Positions 17,074-26,326 are shown, counted from the stretch's first letter. The stretch is DNA of 64,000 nucleotides from Lachnospiraceae bacterium (GCA_017433725.1 JAFRGQ010000098.1:1-64000); one strand, 5' to 3'. Notes: generated by a model from the letters alone, not told the origin. Translations and numbers: made by a program.

Positions 17074-17385
17074 TCAGAATTCATCGAATTCATCTTCGTC
17101 AAGAATTTCATCGAAAGCGTCGACAGCTGCGTCATATTCATCATCATCTTCGATGTTTTCAAGCTCGGGATCCTGATCCTCGCCGTTATCGATAAAGCGA
17201 TAGATAAGTACTTCATCCGAGTCGTCGTTCATCGGAAGCAGAGCAATGTACTCCTTATCACCTACCGGATAGATGCAGAGTATGGAACATTCGAGTTCCG
17301 TATCGTCATCCAGAGTGAGTATAACCGAACCAAGGTCATCTTCTTCCATATATTCTTCGGAATTCATAACTTCGTTATCAGCCAC
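17074..17385 (-). CDS. DUF1292 (YrzB-like) acidic protein
   Basis: Small, strongly acidic protein of 103 residues with the DUF1292 core (SVILTLDDDTELECSILCIY, then EYIALLPMNDDSDEVLIYRF) and a Glu/Asp tail. The family is widespread in Firmicutes, often near mltG or ruvX; its function is unknown. It starts at GTG behind AAGGAGGA with an 8-nt spacer. It is transcribed away from the neighbouring GH13-like gene, from a promoter at 17421-17449, and is alone in its unit. Confidence 0.85.
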   Translation of the reverse strand: MADNEVMNSEEYMEEDDLGSVILTLDDDTELECSILCIYPVGDKEYIALLPMNDDSDEVLIYRFIDNGEDQDPELENIEDDDEYDAAVDAFDEILDEDEFDEF

Positions 17386-17420
17386 TTTTTCGGTCCTCCT
17401 TTTTTCGTTATATTACCAAG

Positions 17421-17449
17421 AGAATAGCAGATTAAGCTTTAAAAAGCAA
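17421..17449 (-). promoter_or_regulatory. Promoter of the DUF1292 gene
   Basis: On the minus strand TTGCTT (17444-17449), 17-bp spacer, TATTCT (17421-17426). The short leader carries the AAGGAGGA site. A TATAAT at 17462-17467 on the plus strand may serve the divergent GH13-like gene, with a weak TTAAAA 17 bp upstream. Confidence 0.5.
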
Positions 17450-17510
17450 CCGCAAATGGTTTATAATGATAATCGGCTATGTTTGTCATAAATAGCAAGG
17501 GGGTGGAATT

Positions 17511-19691
17511 TTGGAAAAAAGAACGGAGCTTAAGATCGGAGTCGGCAATCCTTTGAGACTTGGCACTTATGTGGCAGGAAACACTGTTTATTTTGCAGTG
17601 AACGTCCCTGATGACAGGGAGGCCAGACTGGTACTTACAGATCCTTCAGGGGAAGAAATTATCGGAACGGTAGATCTGCCTGTCAGCGAGCGCATCGGTG
17701 ATGTGAGCTGTGTGAGCGTCTCGGCGGGTGCATCCAGAATATCCGGGTATTATTATGAATTAGACGGAGAAAAGTATACAGATCCCTATGCGAGAAGAAT
17801 CAGTAACGGGATCTGCTATGTGGATTATGAGAAATACAACTGGGCAGGGGATCAGGCTCCCTCATACAAGCTGAGCGATCTTATCATCTATAAACTCCAT
17901 GTTCGGGGATTCACCATGAATCAGAAGTCGGGTGCTCGCGACAAGGGTACTTTCCGAGGACTCATGCAGAAGATCCCGTACATCAAAGAGATGGGATTCA
18001 CGGCTGTCGAGCTCATGCCGGCATACGAGTGGAGCGAATCTTTGAAGAATCCTGCAGCCGATATGAGGAACAGCAGAGAGGCAAGCCTGAGCATGCTCAG
18101 GGGAAATGTTGACATCAGAGAAGTGATGCGTGCCAACGCCGCAGAGACAAGTGACATTCCGGAGAAGAAAAATTATTGGGGATATTCCGCCCGCAATTAT
18201 TATTTCGCCCCAAAACAGAGTTTCTCCTCATCCGATGATTCTATAACGGAATTCAGGAATCTTATCAAAGCTCTTCATAAGGCAGGGATAGAATGCATCA
18301 TGGAGTTCTATGTCGCACCGGGTACATCCGTCACGTATGTCCTGGAAGCGCTGCGAAACTGGAAGATATCCTATCATGTGGACGGGTTCCACGTGATCGG
18401 TATGGGTGTGGCCAGGGAATCTATTCTTGAGGATCCGATTCTCTCCCGTTCAAAGATCTTTATGGACTATTTTGATGACGGGCAGAAGAATAAGATCAAA
18501 CGCAGGATATGCGCGCTCTACAACAATGATTTCCAGATACATGCGCGTCGATTCCTCAAGGGTGATGAGAACATGGCAAATGCATTTGCATGGCGCATGC
18601 GAAACAACCCTGAAAAAATCGGCGTTGTGAACTATGTAGCAAATGTCGATGGCTTCACACTTTATGACGCAGTGAGCTACAACGAGAAGCACAATGAGGC
18701 AAACGGTGAGAACAATTATGACGGATCTAATGAGAATTACAGCTGGAACTGTGGTTTGGAAGGTCCGACAAAGAGGAAAAAGACGATTGAACTCAGAAAG
18801 AAGCAGATCCAAAATGCGCTTTCCTATTGTCTGTTGTCTCAGGGGATCCCGCTTATTTATGCCGGCGACGAATTCGGCAATACACAGAACGGCAACAACA
18901 ATGCCTATAGCTGCGATGACCCGATGGGTTGGGTGAACTGGTCCGATGCCAAAAAGTTCTCGGATGTTATCGATTATGTAAAACAGCTCATCGATTTCCG
19001 CAAGGTACATCCGATTCTTCATCCCGAAGGCAGTCTGCGCGGAACGGATTACAGAAATCTCGGCTATCCGGATATATCTTTCCACGATACGAAAGCGTGG
19101 TATTATATCGAAGACCCGAAGTCCAGATCGGTGGGGATCCTGCTGAACGGCGCTTATGCCGGAGAAGATAACACATACATTTATATCGGCATGAATGCAT
19201 ATTGGGATGTACATACATTTGCTCTTCCGTCTCTGCCGTTCGGTATGAAGTGGAAACGGACGATCGAGACAGCCCCGGATGAAGCGGATCTTGTGCAGAG
19301 CAAAGCTGTCGACGCAGCTCTCGAACGTCTTGTCGAGGAGGCGCGTGACAGGGCCGTTATCGCAACGGCACGCGCACAGCATGCATTCGAAGAAGAACAG
19401 AGCGAGCGTGAATACAGAGCGTATTACTTCCAACAGAAGGAAGAAAACAGCACGGACGTCGACGCCGAGTCGATAGAGAATGCAGCCGAGATGATCGAAA
19501 AGCGCATCGCGGACAGGATCATGTTCGGAAAGCACTCTGCCGCGGCGCTGCAGAAGTCTGCAGATGAGGCGTGGGAGGAGCTTGCAAGAGTGCAGAAGCT
19601 TACGGAAGCTTCGGTCTTCCCGCAGGATCAGAGATTTATCATGGTCCCGGCCAGATCGGTCACAATTCTGACGGGGGTACCGGAAGAATAA
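17511..19691 (+). CDS. GH13 debranching-enzyme-like protein lacking catalytic motifs
   Basis: Homologue of the GlgX/isoamylase type of glycogen-debranching enzyme (GH13 with N-terminal beta-sandwich, TIM barrel and C-terminal sandwich). TTG start behind AAGGGGGTGG; 726 residues. The fold is clear from YKLHVRGFT (127-135), GFTAVELMPAYEW (162-174), GFTLYDAVSYNEKHNEANGE (381-400) and GIPLIYAGDEFG (445-456). All the usual catalytic motifs are changed: the DxxxNH region reads EFYVAPGT (265-272), the nucleophile motif GFRFD reads GFHVIGMG (292-299), no acid/base Glu is recognisable, and the HD motif reads VDG (379-381). A helical insertion rich in Ala and Glu (about 595-700) interrupts the C-terminal domain. 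Probably a pseudoenzyme that binds glucan or has a regulatory role. The DUF5662 gene follows after 11 bp. Confidence 0.8.
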   Translation: MEKRTELKIGVGNPLRLGTYVAGNTVYFAVNVPDDREARLVLTDPSGEEIIGTVDLPVSERIGDVSCVSVSAGASRISGYYYELDGEKYTDPYARRISNGICYVDYEKYNWAGDQAPSYKLSDLIIYKLHVRGFTMNQKSGARDKGTFRGLMQKIPYIKEMGFTAVELMPAYEWSESLKNPAADMRNSREASLSMLRGNVDIREVMRANAAETSDIPEKKNYWGYSARNYYFAPKQSFSSSDDSITEFRNLIKALHKAGIECIMEFYVAPGTSVTYVLEALRNWKISYHVDGFHVIGMGVARESILEDPILSRSKIFMDYFDDGQKNKIKRRICALYNNDFQIHARRFLKGDENMANAFAWRMRNNPEKIGVVNYVANVDGFTLYDAVSYNEKHNEANGENNYDGSNENYSWNCGLEGPTKRKKTIELRKKQIQNALSYCLLSQGIPLIYAGDEFGNTQNGNNNAYSCDDPMGWVNWSDAKKFSDVIDYVKQLIDFRKVHPILHPEGSLRGTDYRNLGYPDISFHDTKAWYYIEDPKSRSVGILLNGAYAGEDNTYIYIGMNAYWDVHTFALPSLPFGMKWKRTIETAPDEADLVQSKAVDAALERLVEEARDRAVIATARAQHAFEEEQSEREYRAYYFQQKEENSTDVDAESIENAAEMIEKRIADRIMFGKHSAAALQKSADEAWEELARVQKLTEASVFPQDQRFIMVPARSVTILTGVPEE

Positions 19692-19702
19692 GGAGAGAAC
19701 CG

Positions 19703-20287
19703 ATGGATGTCATTGGACACTTTAAAACGATTACACGGCATCACAATCTTGTGATGGGATATTGCTTCCGGGCGGGACTCTATCGGCAGGGGCTTCTGCA
19801 TGATCTGTCGAAATACTCCCCGGAAGAATTCCTTGTCGGCGCAAAATACTTTCAGGGGAACAGAAGTCCGAATAATGCGGAGCGCGAGGAGAAAGGCGTT
19901 TCGATGTCATGGCTGCACCACAAGGGGCGTAACAAACATCACTATGAATACTGGATCGACTATTCCGGCGATATGAACGACGGTAGGGTACTCGCCGGCG
20001 CGCAGATGCCGAGGCGATATGTTGCCGAGATGATTTTTGACCGCGTGAGCGCTTCAAGAGTATACAAGGGGGAGGCATATACGGACAGCTCTCCGTTGGA
20101 ATATTTTCTGGCTACCAGGGACAAGTGCTGGTTCATACATCCGGTCACTCTCAGGCAGATGGAGTTTCTGCTCCGCATGTGGGCGGAACAGGGTGAGGAT
20201 CATACCATCCGCTATATCCGATATGTATTTCTTAAAAAGAAGGACCGTGCTTGCGGGAAAGGTCCTTCCGATAACAGGGGGAAATGA
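19703..20287 (+). CDS. DUF5662 family protein
   Basis: 194-residue protein of a family common in Lachnospiraceae and of unknown function. The start at 19703 follows AAGGAGAG; the frame is open upstream inside the GH13-like gene but has no start signal there. Histidine-rich conserved stretches resemble a metal-dependent hydrolase: HDLSKYSP (His33-Asp34) and WLHHKGRNKHHYEYW near 80. No signal peptide or membrane segment. It lies 11 bp after the pseudo-amylase and overlaps the HPt gene by 4 bp, so the three are probably co-expressed. An HD-like phosphohydrolase is a guess only. Confidence 0.75.
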   Translation: MDVIGHFKTITRHHNLVMGYCFRAGLYRQGLLHDLSKYSPEEFLVGAKYFQGNRSPNNAEREEKGVSMSWLHHKGRNKHHYEYWIDYSGDMNDGRVLAGAQMPRRYVAEMIFDRVSASRVYKGEAYTDSSPLEYFLATRDKCWFIHPVTLRQMEFLLRMWAEQGEDHTIRYIRYVFLKKKDRACGKGPSDNRGK

Positions 20288-20643
20288 ACATGAATACGAA
20301 ACTCGAGGCTCTGAAAACCTGGGGATGCAATACCGACAGCGCGCTTGAAAGGCTTCTTGAAGATGAAGAACTCTATTTAGAATTCCTCTATGAGTTTACA
20401 AAAGAGCCGAGTTTTGATATGCTTGCAGTTGCACTTGACGAAAATCGTTCTCAGGATGCATTTGAGTATTCACACATGCTGAAGGGGGTTGCAGCCAATC
20501 TCAGCATTGATCCGCTTTACGAAAGTCTATTCTCACTGACGGAGGCACTTCGCGGTCAATCGGACTGCGGAGCGGCGAAGGCGGAATATGAAAGCGTTGC
20601 TGCCGCATTTGCAGCATTTAAAGATATCATGGCAGGAGATTAA
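20284..20643 (+). CDS. Stand-alone HPt phosphotransfer domain protein
   Basis: 119-residue protein made of one histidine phosphotransfer four-helix bundle. The phospho-acceptor is His64 in EYSHMLKGVAANL, the classical HPt context (HxLKGxAxxLG). Such proteins pass phosphate between response-regulator receiver domains. No histidine kinase or receiver is encoded in the window, so its partners lie elsewhere. The start overlaps the DUF5662 stop (ATGA) behind GGGGGAA, and the FtsW-like gene begins 2 bp after its stop. Confidence 0.85.
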   Translation: MNMNTKLEALKTWGCNTDSALERLLEDEELYLEFLYEFTKEPSFDMLAVALDENRSQDAFEYSHMLKGVAANLSIDPLYESLFSLTEALRGQSDCGAAKAEYESVAAAFAAFKDIMAGD

Positions 20644-20645
20644 GC

Positions 20646-21823
20646 TTGAGCAAGAAATCCTCTTTTTATGACTACAATCTGATAGCTGTCATTCTACTTC
20701 TGACCTGTTTCGGTCTGGTCATGCTTTACAGTACCAGCGCATATACGGCTGAAATTGAGTTCGGAGACGATATGTTCTTTTTCCGGCGCCAGGCAATCAT
20801 AACAGCCGGGACAATTATAGCCGCGATGGTCATTTCCCTCATAGATTACCATGTACTGTGGAATTGCAGCTGGCTTATCTACATCGGTTCGATTATCCTG
20901 ATGATAGCCGTTCGGTTTGTCGGAAGTTCGAGCCATGGGGCAAGAAGATGGCTGAAGATCGGGATTGAATTCCAGCCGGCAGAGATCGCAAAGATCGCCG
21001 TTATTACCTTTGTACCGATGCTGATCATCAGGATAGGACGGGATATAAAACAGCTGACCTGGGTTCTTTTGCTCATGGCGGCCGGTCTTGTCCTGTCAGT
21101 CATAGCATTGTTTTTCACGGATAACCTGAGCACGGCAATCATTATCTTCGCTATCGACTGGATCATTGTTTTTGTTGCGCATCCCAAGACCAGGCCGTTT
21201 CTTATAGCGGCAGTGGTCGTGCTCGTACTGACCGTGATCGGCGTATTGTGGCTGTGGAATGTCGCGGAGATGGGAATGAACTTCCGAATCGACCGGATTC
21301 TCGTATGGCAGAATCCTGAAAAGTACAGCGGCAGCGGCGGCTATCAGATCATGCAGGCTCTGTATGCGATCGGCAGCGGCGGATTTTTCGGAAAAGGTCT
21401 CGGAAACAGTATGCAGAAGCTGGGATGGTTGCCGGAAGCACAGAACGATATGATTTTCCCGATTATCATAGAGGAACTCGGGATATTCGGCGGTCTGATC
21501 GTTCTTATTCTCTATCTGTACCTGCTTTATCGCCTTATGTTCATTGCGCAGAATGCTCCGGATGAATACGGGACACTGATGGTGACGGGTGTCTTTGCGC
21601 ATGTCGCCGTTCAGGTGATTTTAATATATGCGTTGTGCTGAACCTGATCCCTGCTACGGGCGTCACACTTCCTTTTATAAGTTACGGAGGCACATCGGTC
21701 TTCTTCCTTATGATGGAAATCGCGATAGCACTATCTGTTTCAAGGCGTATTTACCTTGGACGCGATATAGAGAAACCCAAGGATCTTTGGGGCGACGTGG
21801 TAGAAACGGGAGCAGCTGACTGA
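20646..21823 (+). pseudogene. FtsW/RodA/SpoVE-family SEDS glycosyltransferase, frameshifted
   Basis: SEDS-family peptidoglycan polymerase of division, elongation or sporulation. TTG start 2 bp after the HPt gene, with GGAG upstream. Ten or so membrane segments, NFRIDRILVWQNPEKYSG and PEAQNDMIFPIIIEELGIFG are as in FtsW/SpoVE. The frame stops at 21641 just after HVAVQVIL, but the expected continuation (NLIPATGVTLPFISYGGTSV) is present from 21635 in the next frame to a stop at 21823. One missing base in the T-run near 21615-21620 explains this. Restored length is about 392 residues, normal for the family. Either a recent inactivation or a homopolymer sequencing error. Confidence 0.8.
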
Positions 21824-21852
21824 CCGCTTGAGAGACGGCATCATTTCAGCGC

Positions 21853-21957
21853 GTATCATAGACTCGCGCCAAGAGTATTGCGTGATGAAGACGAGTATTA
21901 TTTTGAACGAATATCATAAACTCGCATCACGAACATTGCGCGATGAAGAATAAATAG
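21853..21957 (+). repeat. Two copies of a short dispersed element upstream of gltX
   Basis: Two imperfect copies, 56 bp apart, of TATCATARACTCGC followed by GARYATTGCGYGATGAAGA. A third copy lies at 57317-57370, just upstream of the SNF2 helicase gene. All three have the same orientation relative to the gene that follows. Confidence 0.6.
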
Positions 21958-21983
21958 TAATTAAAAGAACAAGGAGTAATATC

Positions 21984-23432
21984 ATGACTGTAAAAACCAG
22001 ATTTGCACCAAGTCCGACAGGCAGAATGCATGTCGGTAACCTTCGCACGGCACTTTACTCATATCTCATTGCAAAACATGCCGGCGGCAGTTTTATGCTC
22101 CGCATCGAGGACACCGATCAGGAGCGTTTCTATGAGGGTGCTCTGGATATCATCTACAAAACACTGGCGCATGCGGGACTCGATTTTGACGAGGGACCGG
22201 ACAAGGACGGCGGAGTAGGACCGTACGTTCAGAGCGAGAGATGCAAGGCAGGCATTTACATGGAGTATGCGAAAAAGCTCGTTGAGAGCGGCAATGCCTA
22301 TTATTGCTTCTGCACGAAAGAACGTCTGGATTCCCTGAAGACCGTGATTGCCGGCAAGGAGATCTCGGTTTATGACAAGCATTGTCTCCATCTGCCCAAA
22401 GAGGAGATCGAAGCTAATCTTGCAGCAGGTATTCCGTATGTTATTCGCCTGAATGTACCGCAGGAAGGCACGACGACCTTCACGGATGAGATTTACGGAG
22501 ATATTACGGTCGAAAACAAGGAACTGGATGACATGATCCTGATCAAGTCAGACGGATTCCCGACATATAATTTTGCAAATGTCGTCGACGATCATCTCAT
22601 GGGTATCACGCATGTGGTCCGTGGCAATGAGTATCTCTCATCCAGCCCGAAATACAATCTTCTGTATCAGGCTTTCGGATGGGAAGTTCCGACCTACGTT
22701 CACTGCCCGCTGATCACCGATGAGAACCATGCCAAGCTTTCCAAGAGATCCGGCCATTCTTCCTTTGAAGACCTGCTCGATCTCGGTATTCTGCCGGAAG
22801 CGATAGTGAACTATGTCGCGCTTCTCGGATGGAGTCCGGAAGGAAATGAGGAGATCATGAGCCTTAAGGAGCTCATCGAAAAGTTCGATTACAGAAAGAT
22901 CAATAAGAGCCCGGCTGTCTTTGACATGTCCAAGCTTCGGTGGATGAACGGTGAGTACATTAAGAATATGGACGAGGATCGTTATCTCGAGATGGCTCTT
23001 CCGTATGTTGAGAAGACTGTGACGATCGTTGAGGATAAGAAAGCTCTCGCAGATCTTGCCAAGAGCAGGATCGAAACGTTCCAGGATATCCCGGAGCTCC
23101 TCGGCTTCTTTGAGGAAGTGCCGGAATATGACGTCTCCATGTATGTTCACAAGAAGATGAAGACGACCGTGGAACTTTCCGCGGAAGTTCTTTCGAAAGT
23201 TCTGCCGGTTCTTGAGAACTGGGACGATTTTTCAAACGATGCATTGTATCAGATGCTGGTTGCGTTTGCAAAAGAAAACGGATATAAGAACGGTCAGGTC
23301 ATGTGGCCGGTTCGGACAGCGGTTTCCGGTAAAGCGCAGACACCCGGCGGTGCGACACAGCTTATGGAGCTTCTTGGCAAGGAGGAATCCCTCAAGAGAA
23401 TCCGTGCTGCTATCGCCAAACTCGAAGCGTAA
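21984..23432 (+). CDS. gltX: Glutamyl-tRNA synthetase
   Basis: Class I aminoacyl-tRNA synthetase that charges tRNA-Glu (in many Firmicutes also tRNA-Gln, later amidated). The HIGH-type motif is [17 protein letters not shown] near residue 10 and the KMSKS-type motif is AKLSKRSG near 252. The C-terminal anticodon-binding helical domain follows (about 330-482). AAGGAGTAATATC precedes the ATG. Length 482 is typical. Its TAA overlaps the next start codon by one base. Confidence 0.95.
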   Translation: MTVKTRFAPSPTGRMHVGNLRTALYSYLIAKHAGGSFMLRIEDTDQERFYEGALDIIYKTLAHAGLDFDEGPDKDGGVGPYVQSERCKAGIYMEYAKKLVESGNAYYCFCTKERLDSLKTVIAGKEISVYDKHCLHLPKEEIEANLAAGIPYVIRLNVPQEGTTTFTDEIYGDITVENKELDDMILIKSDGFPTYNFANVVDDHLMGITHVVRGNEYLSSSPKYNLLYQAFGWEVPTYVHCPLITDENHAKLSKRSGHSSFEDLLDLGILPEAIVNYVALLGWSPEGNEEIMSLKELIEKFDYRKINKSPAVFDMSKLRWMNGEYIKNMDEDRYLEMALPYVEKTVTIVEDKKALADLAKSRIETFQDIPELLGFFEEVPEYDVSMYVHKKMKTTVELSAEVLSKVLPVLENWDDFSNDALYQMLVAFAKENGYKNGQVMWPVRTAVSGKAQTPGGATQLMELLGKEESLKRIRAAIAKLEA

Positions 23433-24286
23433 TGAGTACTCTCTGCAGGATATATCGCATCTATGCAGGCTCCGGAGACAGCAGGTCAGTTGAAACAAGG
23501 CAGGCATCTTTAAAGAGGAAAGAGAGCGGTAAGCCGGACATAGGTCGTACAGGGACGGAGACCGGCAGCGGGAAAGATGCGGGTCGCGGCAGGACGGACC
23601 GTAATTTCGAGGCGGACATAACAAATCGGAATTATGAGAGCGGTAAAGACATGAGCAGCCGCAGAACGGATCGAAATTCCGCCGGGTTTACGAATAAAGA
23701 AATCAGCCGAATAGGATATGATTTTCTGCCGTGCGCCGCCATGGATTTTCTGGCGAAGGACGATGCGGGAACGGTCCGAAGGACAGCCGTGACCCGGAAA
23801 GAATACGATGCGGATATATCGGATACCGATCCGAAGGGATGGGATTTCGAGATTGCCAGAGGCGAATACGGAAAGCCGTATTTTCTCCATCACCCGGAGC
23901 TTCATTTTAACATAAGCAACTCGGGTGACTGGATCTTTATGGTATTGTCCGGGGTGAGAGTCGGAATCGATATCCAGATCATCACCGACATACCTCTTGA
24001 GAGAATCGGTAAACATGTACTTGCTCCGGATGAGTACGATTCTTTCCTGAAAATGGATGAACAGAGAGAATACTTCTTCAGGGAATGGGTACTCAGGGAA
24101 AGTTATATAAAATGGACTGGGGAGGGGCTCAGCAGAGATATGAGATCACTGCCCGACGATGCCTGGCAGGCGCTGATTCCCGCTCCGGACGGATATAAGG
24201 CCGCTATCACTGCGGCCGTGCCTCTTGTGTGTGTGGATACGGAGGTTCAATATGACAGACAGAAAGGGTTTATATGGACGAAATAA
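23432..24286 (+). CDS. 4'-phosphopantetheinyl transferase (Sfp type) with N-terminal insertion
   Basis: Transfers phosphopantetheine from CoA to a carrier-protein serine. The catalytic half is clear: HFNISNSGDW, GVRVGIDIQI with metal-binding Asp180, and REWVLRESYIKWTGEGL with Glu223. The N-terminal half is unusual. Residues 20-80 are a hydrophilic Arg/Asp/Thr/Gly-rich segment with two near-repeats (GRTDRNFE, RRTDRNSA) placed before the normal small helical part (SRIGYDFLPCAAMDFL). The start overlaps the gltX stop by one base and lacks a clear ribosome binding site, so the N-terminus is uncertain. It overlaps prfC by 13 bp. Confidence 0.82.
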   Translation: MSTLCRIYRIYAGSGDSRSVETRQASLKRKESGKPDIGRTGTETGSGKDAGRGRTDRNFEADITNRNYESGKDMSSRRTDRNSAGFTNKEISRIGYDFLPCAAMDFLAKDDAGTVRRTAVTRKEYDADISDTDPKGWDFEIARGEYGKPYFLHHPELHFNISNSGDWIFMVLSGVRVGIDIQIITDIPLERIGKHVLAPDEYDSFLKMDEQREYFFREWVLRESYIKWTGEGLSRDMRSLPDDAWQALIPAPDGYKAAITAAVPLVCVDTEVQYDRQKGFIWTK

Positions 24287-25866
24287 GGAAACGTCGGACA
24301 TTTGCTATCATTTCACACCCGGATGCCGGTAAGACCACTCTGACGGAAAAATTCCTGTTATACGGCGGTGCCATTAATCTGGCCGGTTCCGTAAAGGGCA
24401 AGGCAACTGCAAGGCACGCTGTCTCCGACTGGATGGAAATTGAAAAGCAGAGAGGTATTTCTGTGACATCCTCCGTGCTGCAGTTCAATTACGGCGGATT
24501 CTGTATCAATATTCTTGATACTCCGGGACATCAGGACTTCTCAGAGGATACCTACCGCACTCTGATGGCTGCGGATTCGGCGGTCATGGTCATCGACGGA
24601 GCGAAGGGCGTTGAAGCACAGACAAGAAAATTGTTCAAGGTATGTGCACGCAGGCACATTCCGATTTTCACATTCATCAACAAGATGGACCGCGAAGCGA
24701 GGGACTCCTTTGAGCTTGTCGATGAAATCGAGCATGAACTCGGTATTCCCTGCTGTCCGGTAAACTGGCCGATCGGTTCGGGGAAAGGCTTCAAGGGCGT
24801 TTATGACCGTGGTACTGAGAAGCTTCTGATCTTCCACGACACGCAGAAGGGTACAAAGGAAGGCGAGATCGAGGAAATCGCCATGGACGACGCGTCGCTT
24901 CGGCAATATGTGTCCGAGGATGAGGAGGAACTGCTCCGCGAGGAACTCGAGCTTCTTGACGGGGCATCCGCTGAGTTCGATCAGGATGAAGTAAGCCACG
25001 GAAGACTCTCGCCGGTCTTCTTCGGTTCGGCGCTGACGAACTTCGGCGTCGAGACATTCCTTCAGCATTTCCTTGAGATGACGAACTCTCCGCTGCCGAG
25101 AATGTCGGATGCAGGTCTGATCGATCCGATCGAGCATGACTTCAGTGCCTTTGTATTCAAGATCCAGGCCAATATGAATAAAAATCACCGCGACCGTGTG
25201 GCTTTCATGAGAATAGTATCCGGTCACTTTGATGCAAATATGGAAGTGTTCCACGTACAGGGAAGAAAGAAAGCGAGACTGTCTCAGCCCCAGCAGATGA
25301 TGGCGGATGACAGACACGTTGTCTCCGAAGCCTGGGCGGGAGATATTATCGGTGTATTCGATCCCGGAATCTATTCTATCGGAGATACGGTATGCATGCC
25401 CGGCAAAGACTTCAGGTTCGGCGGGATTCCGACATTTGCTCCCGAACACTTTGCGAGAGTCCGCCAGATGGACACGATGAAGCGAAAGCAGTTCACGAAG
25501 GGAATCGAGGAAATTGCGCAGGAAGGTGCAATCCAGGTATTTCAGGAGTTCCATACCGGTATGGAAGAAATCATAGTAGGTGTGGTCGGCGTTCTGCAGC
25601 TCGATGTTCTGAGATTCAGGCTGGAAACAGAATATAAAGTCGAGATCCGCATGGAATCGCTGCCCTATGAAGTCATCCGCTGGATCGAAAATCCGCAGGA
25701 GGTGGATGTCGAGAATCTTGACGGAACGACGGATATGAAGAAGGTCAAGGATATGCGCGGCAATCCGCTGCTTCTCTTTGAACACGAGTGGAGCGTGGGC
25801 ATGACACTTGACCGTAACAAGGGACTCAGGCTGACTGAGTTCGGAGGATGGGACGCTGACGATTGA
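24274..25866 (+). CDS. prfC: Peptide chain release factor RF3
   Basis: Translational GTPase that recycles RF1/RF2 after termination. G-domain motifs: SHPDAGKTTLTEKFLL (P-loop near residue 15), RGISVTSSV (G2), DTPGHQDF (G3) and NKMDREA (G4). The EF-G-like domains II and III follow. Length 530 is the usual one for RF3, well short of EF-G or LepA. Its start lies inside the end of the phosphopantetheinyl transferase gene. Confidence 0.95.
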   Translation: MDEIRKRRTFAIISHPDAGKTTLTEKFLLYGGAINLAGSVKGKATARHAVSDWMEIEKQRGISVTSSVLQFNYGGFCINILDTPGHQDFSEDTYRTLMAADSAVMVIDGAKGVEAQTRKLFKVCARRHIPIFTFINKMDREARDSFELVDEIEHELGIPCCPVNWPIGSGKGFKGVYDRGTEKLLIFHDTQKGTKEGEIEEIAMDDASLRQYVSEDEEELLREELELLDGASAEFDQDEVSHGRLSPVFFGSALTNFGVETFLQHFLEMTNSPLPRMSDAGLIDPIEHDFSAFVFKIQANMNKNHRDRVAFMRIVSGHFDANMEVFHVQGRKKARLSQPQQMMADDRHVVSEAWAGDIIGVFDPGIYSIGDTVCMPGKDFRFGGIPTFAPEHFARVRQMDTMKRKQFTKGIEEIAQEGAIQVFQEFHTGMEEIIVGVVGVLQLDVLRFRLETEYKVEIRMESLPYEVIRWIENPQEVDVENLDGTTDMKKVKDMRGNPLLLFEHEWSVGMTLDRNKGLRLTEFGGWDADD

Positions 25867-25877
25867 TAAGAGGAAGA

Positions 25878-25899
25878 AAGCGGACGGGCATGTCCGCTT
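25878..25899 (+). terminator. Hairpin after prfC, possible weak terminator
   Basis: Stem AAGCGGAC / GTCCGCTT (8 bp) with a 6-nt loop, 12 bp after the prfC stop and 32 bp before the next gene. Only a poor T-run follows, so it may simply be an RNA-stabilising or attenuating stem. Confidence 0.4.
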
Positions 25900-25930
25900 C
25901 AAGATACATTTCCTTGAGGAGGGAAAAGAG

Positions 25931-26314
25931 ATGGCAGATGGCAGAAAAACTTACACAATCAGAGATGATGGAGGAGTAAGCACTGTGAAGATATCAGAAG
26001 ATGTAGTTGCAATTATTGCCGGTATGGCGGCAACGGAAGCTAAGGGCGTCACTTCACTGGCCGGAAATATCACAAATGACAGCATCCCGAAAAAAGGAGC
26101 CAAGTCCCTGGCCAGGGGAGTCAGAATCGAAGTTGACGAGGAGAATAAAGTCAAAGTAGACCTGTCACTCACGATCGAGTACGGATACAGCATTCCGGAG
26201 GTCGCTCGTGATGTGCAGGAACGAGTCAAGAGCGGTATCGAATCCATGACAGGTATGGAAGTCACGGAAGTCAATATTTCTGTCGGAGATGTTGAAATGG
26301 AAGACGCGGACTGA
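25931..26314 (+). CDS. Asp23/Gls24 family envelope-stress protein
   Basis: 127-residue Asp23/Gls24 protein; in Gram-positives members attach to the membrane face through partners and respond to envelope or alkaline stress. Recognised from VKISEDVVAIIAGMAATEAK at the start, the central VRIEVDEENKVKVDLSLTIE and the helical PEVARDVQERVKSGIESMTG. No membrane segment of its own. GGAGGGAAAAGAG precedes the ATG. Placement directly before nusB is common in Clostridia. Confidence 0.88.
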   Translation: MADGRKTYTIRDDGGVSTVKISEDVVAIIAGMAATEAKGVTSLAGNITNDSIPKKGAKSLARGVRIEVDEENKVKVDLSLTIEYGYSIPEVARDVQERVKSGIESMTGMEVTEVNISVGDVEMEDAD

Positions 26315-26326
26315 GAGGGAAAATAC

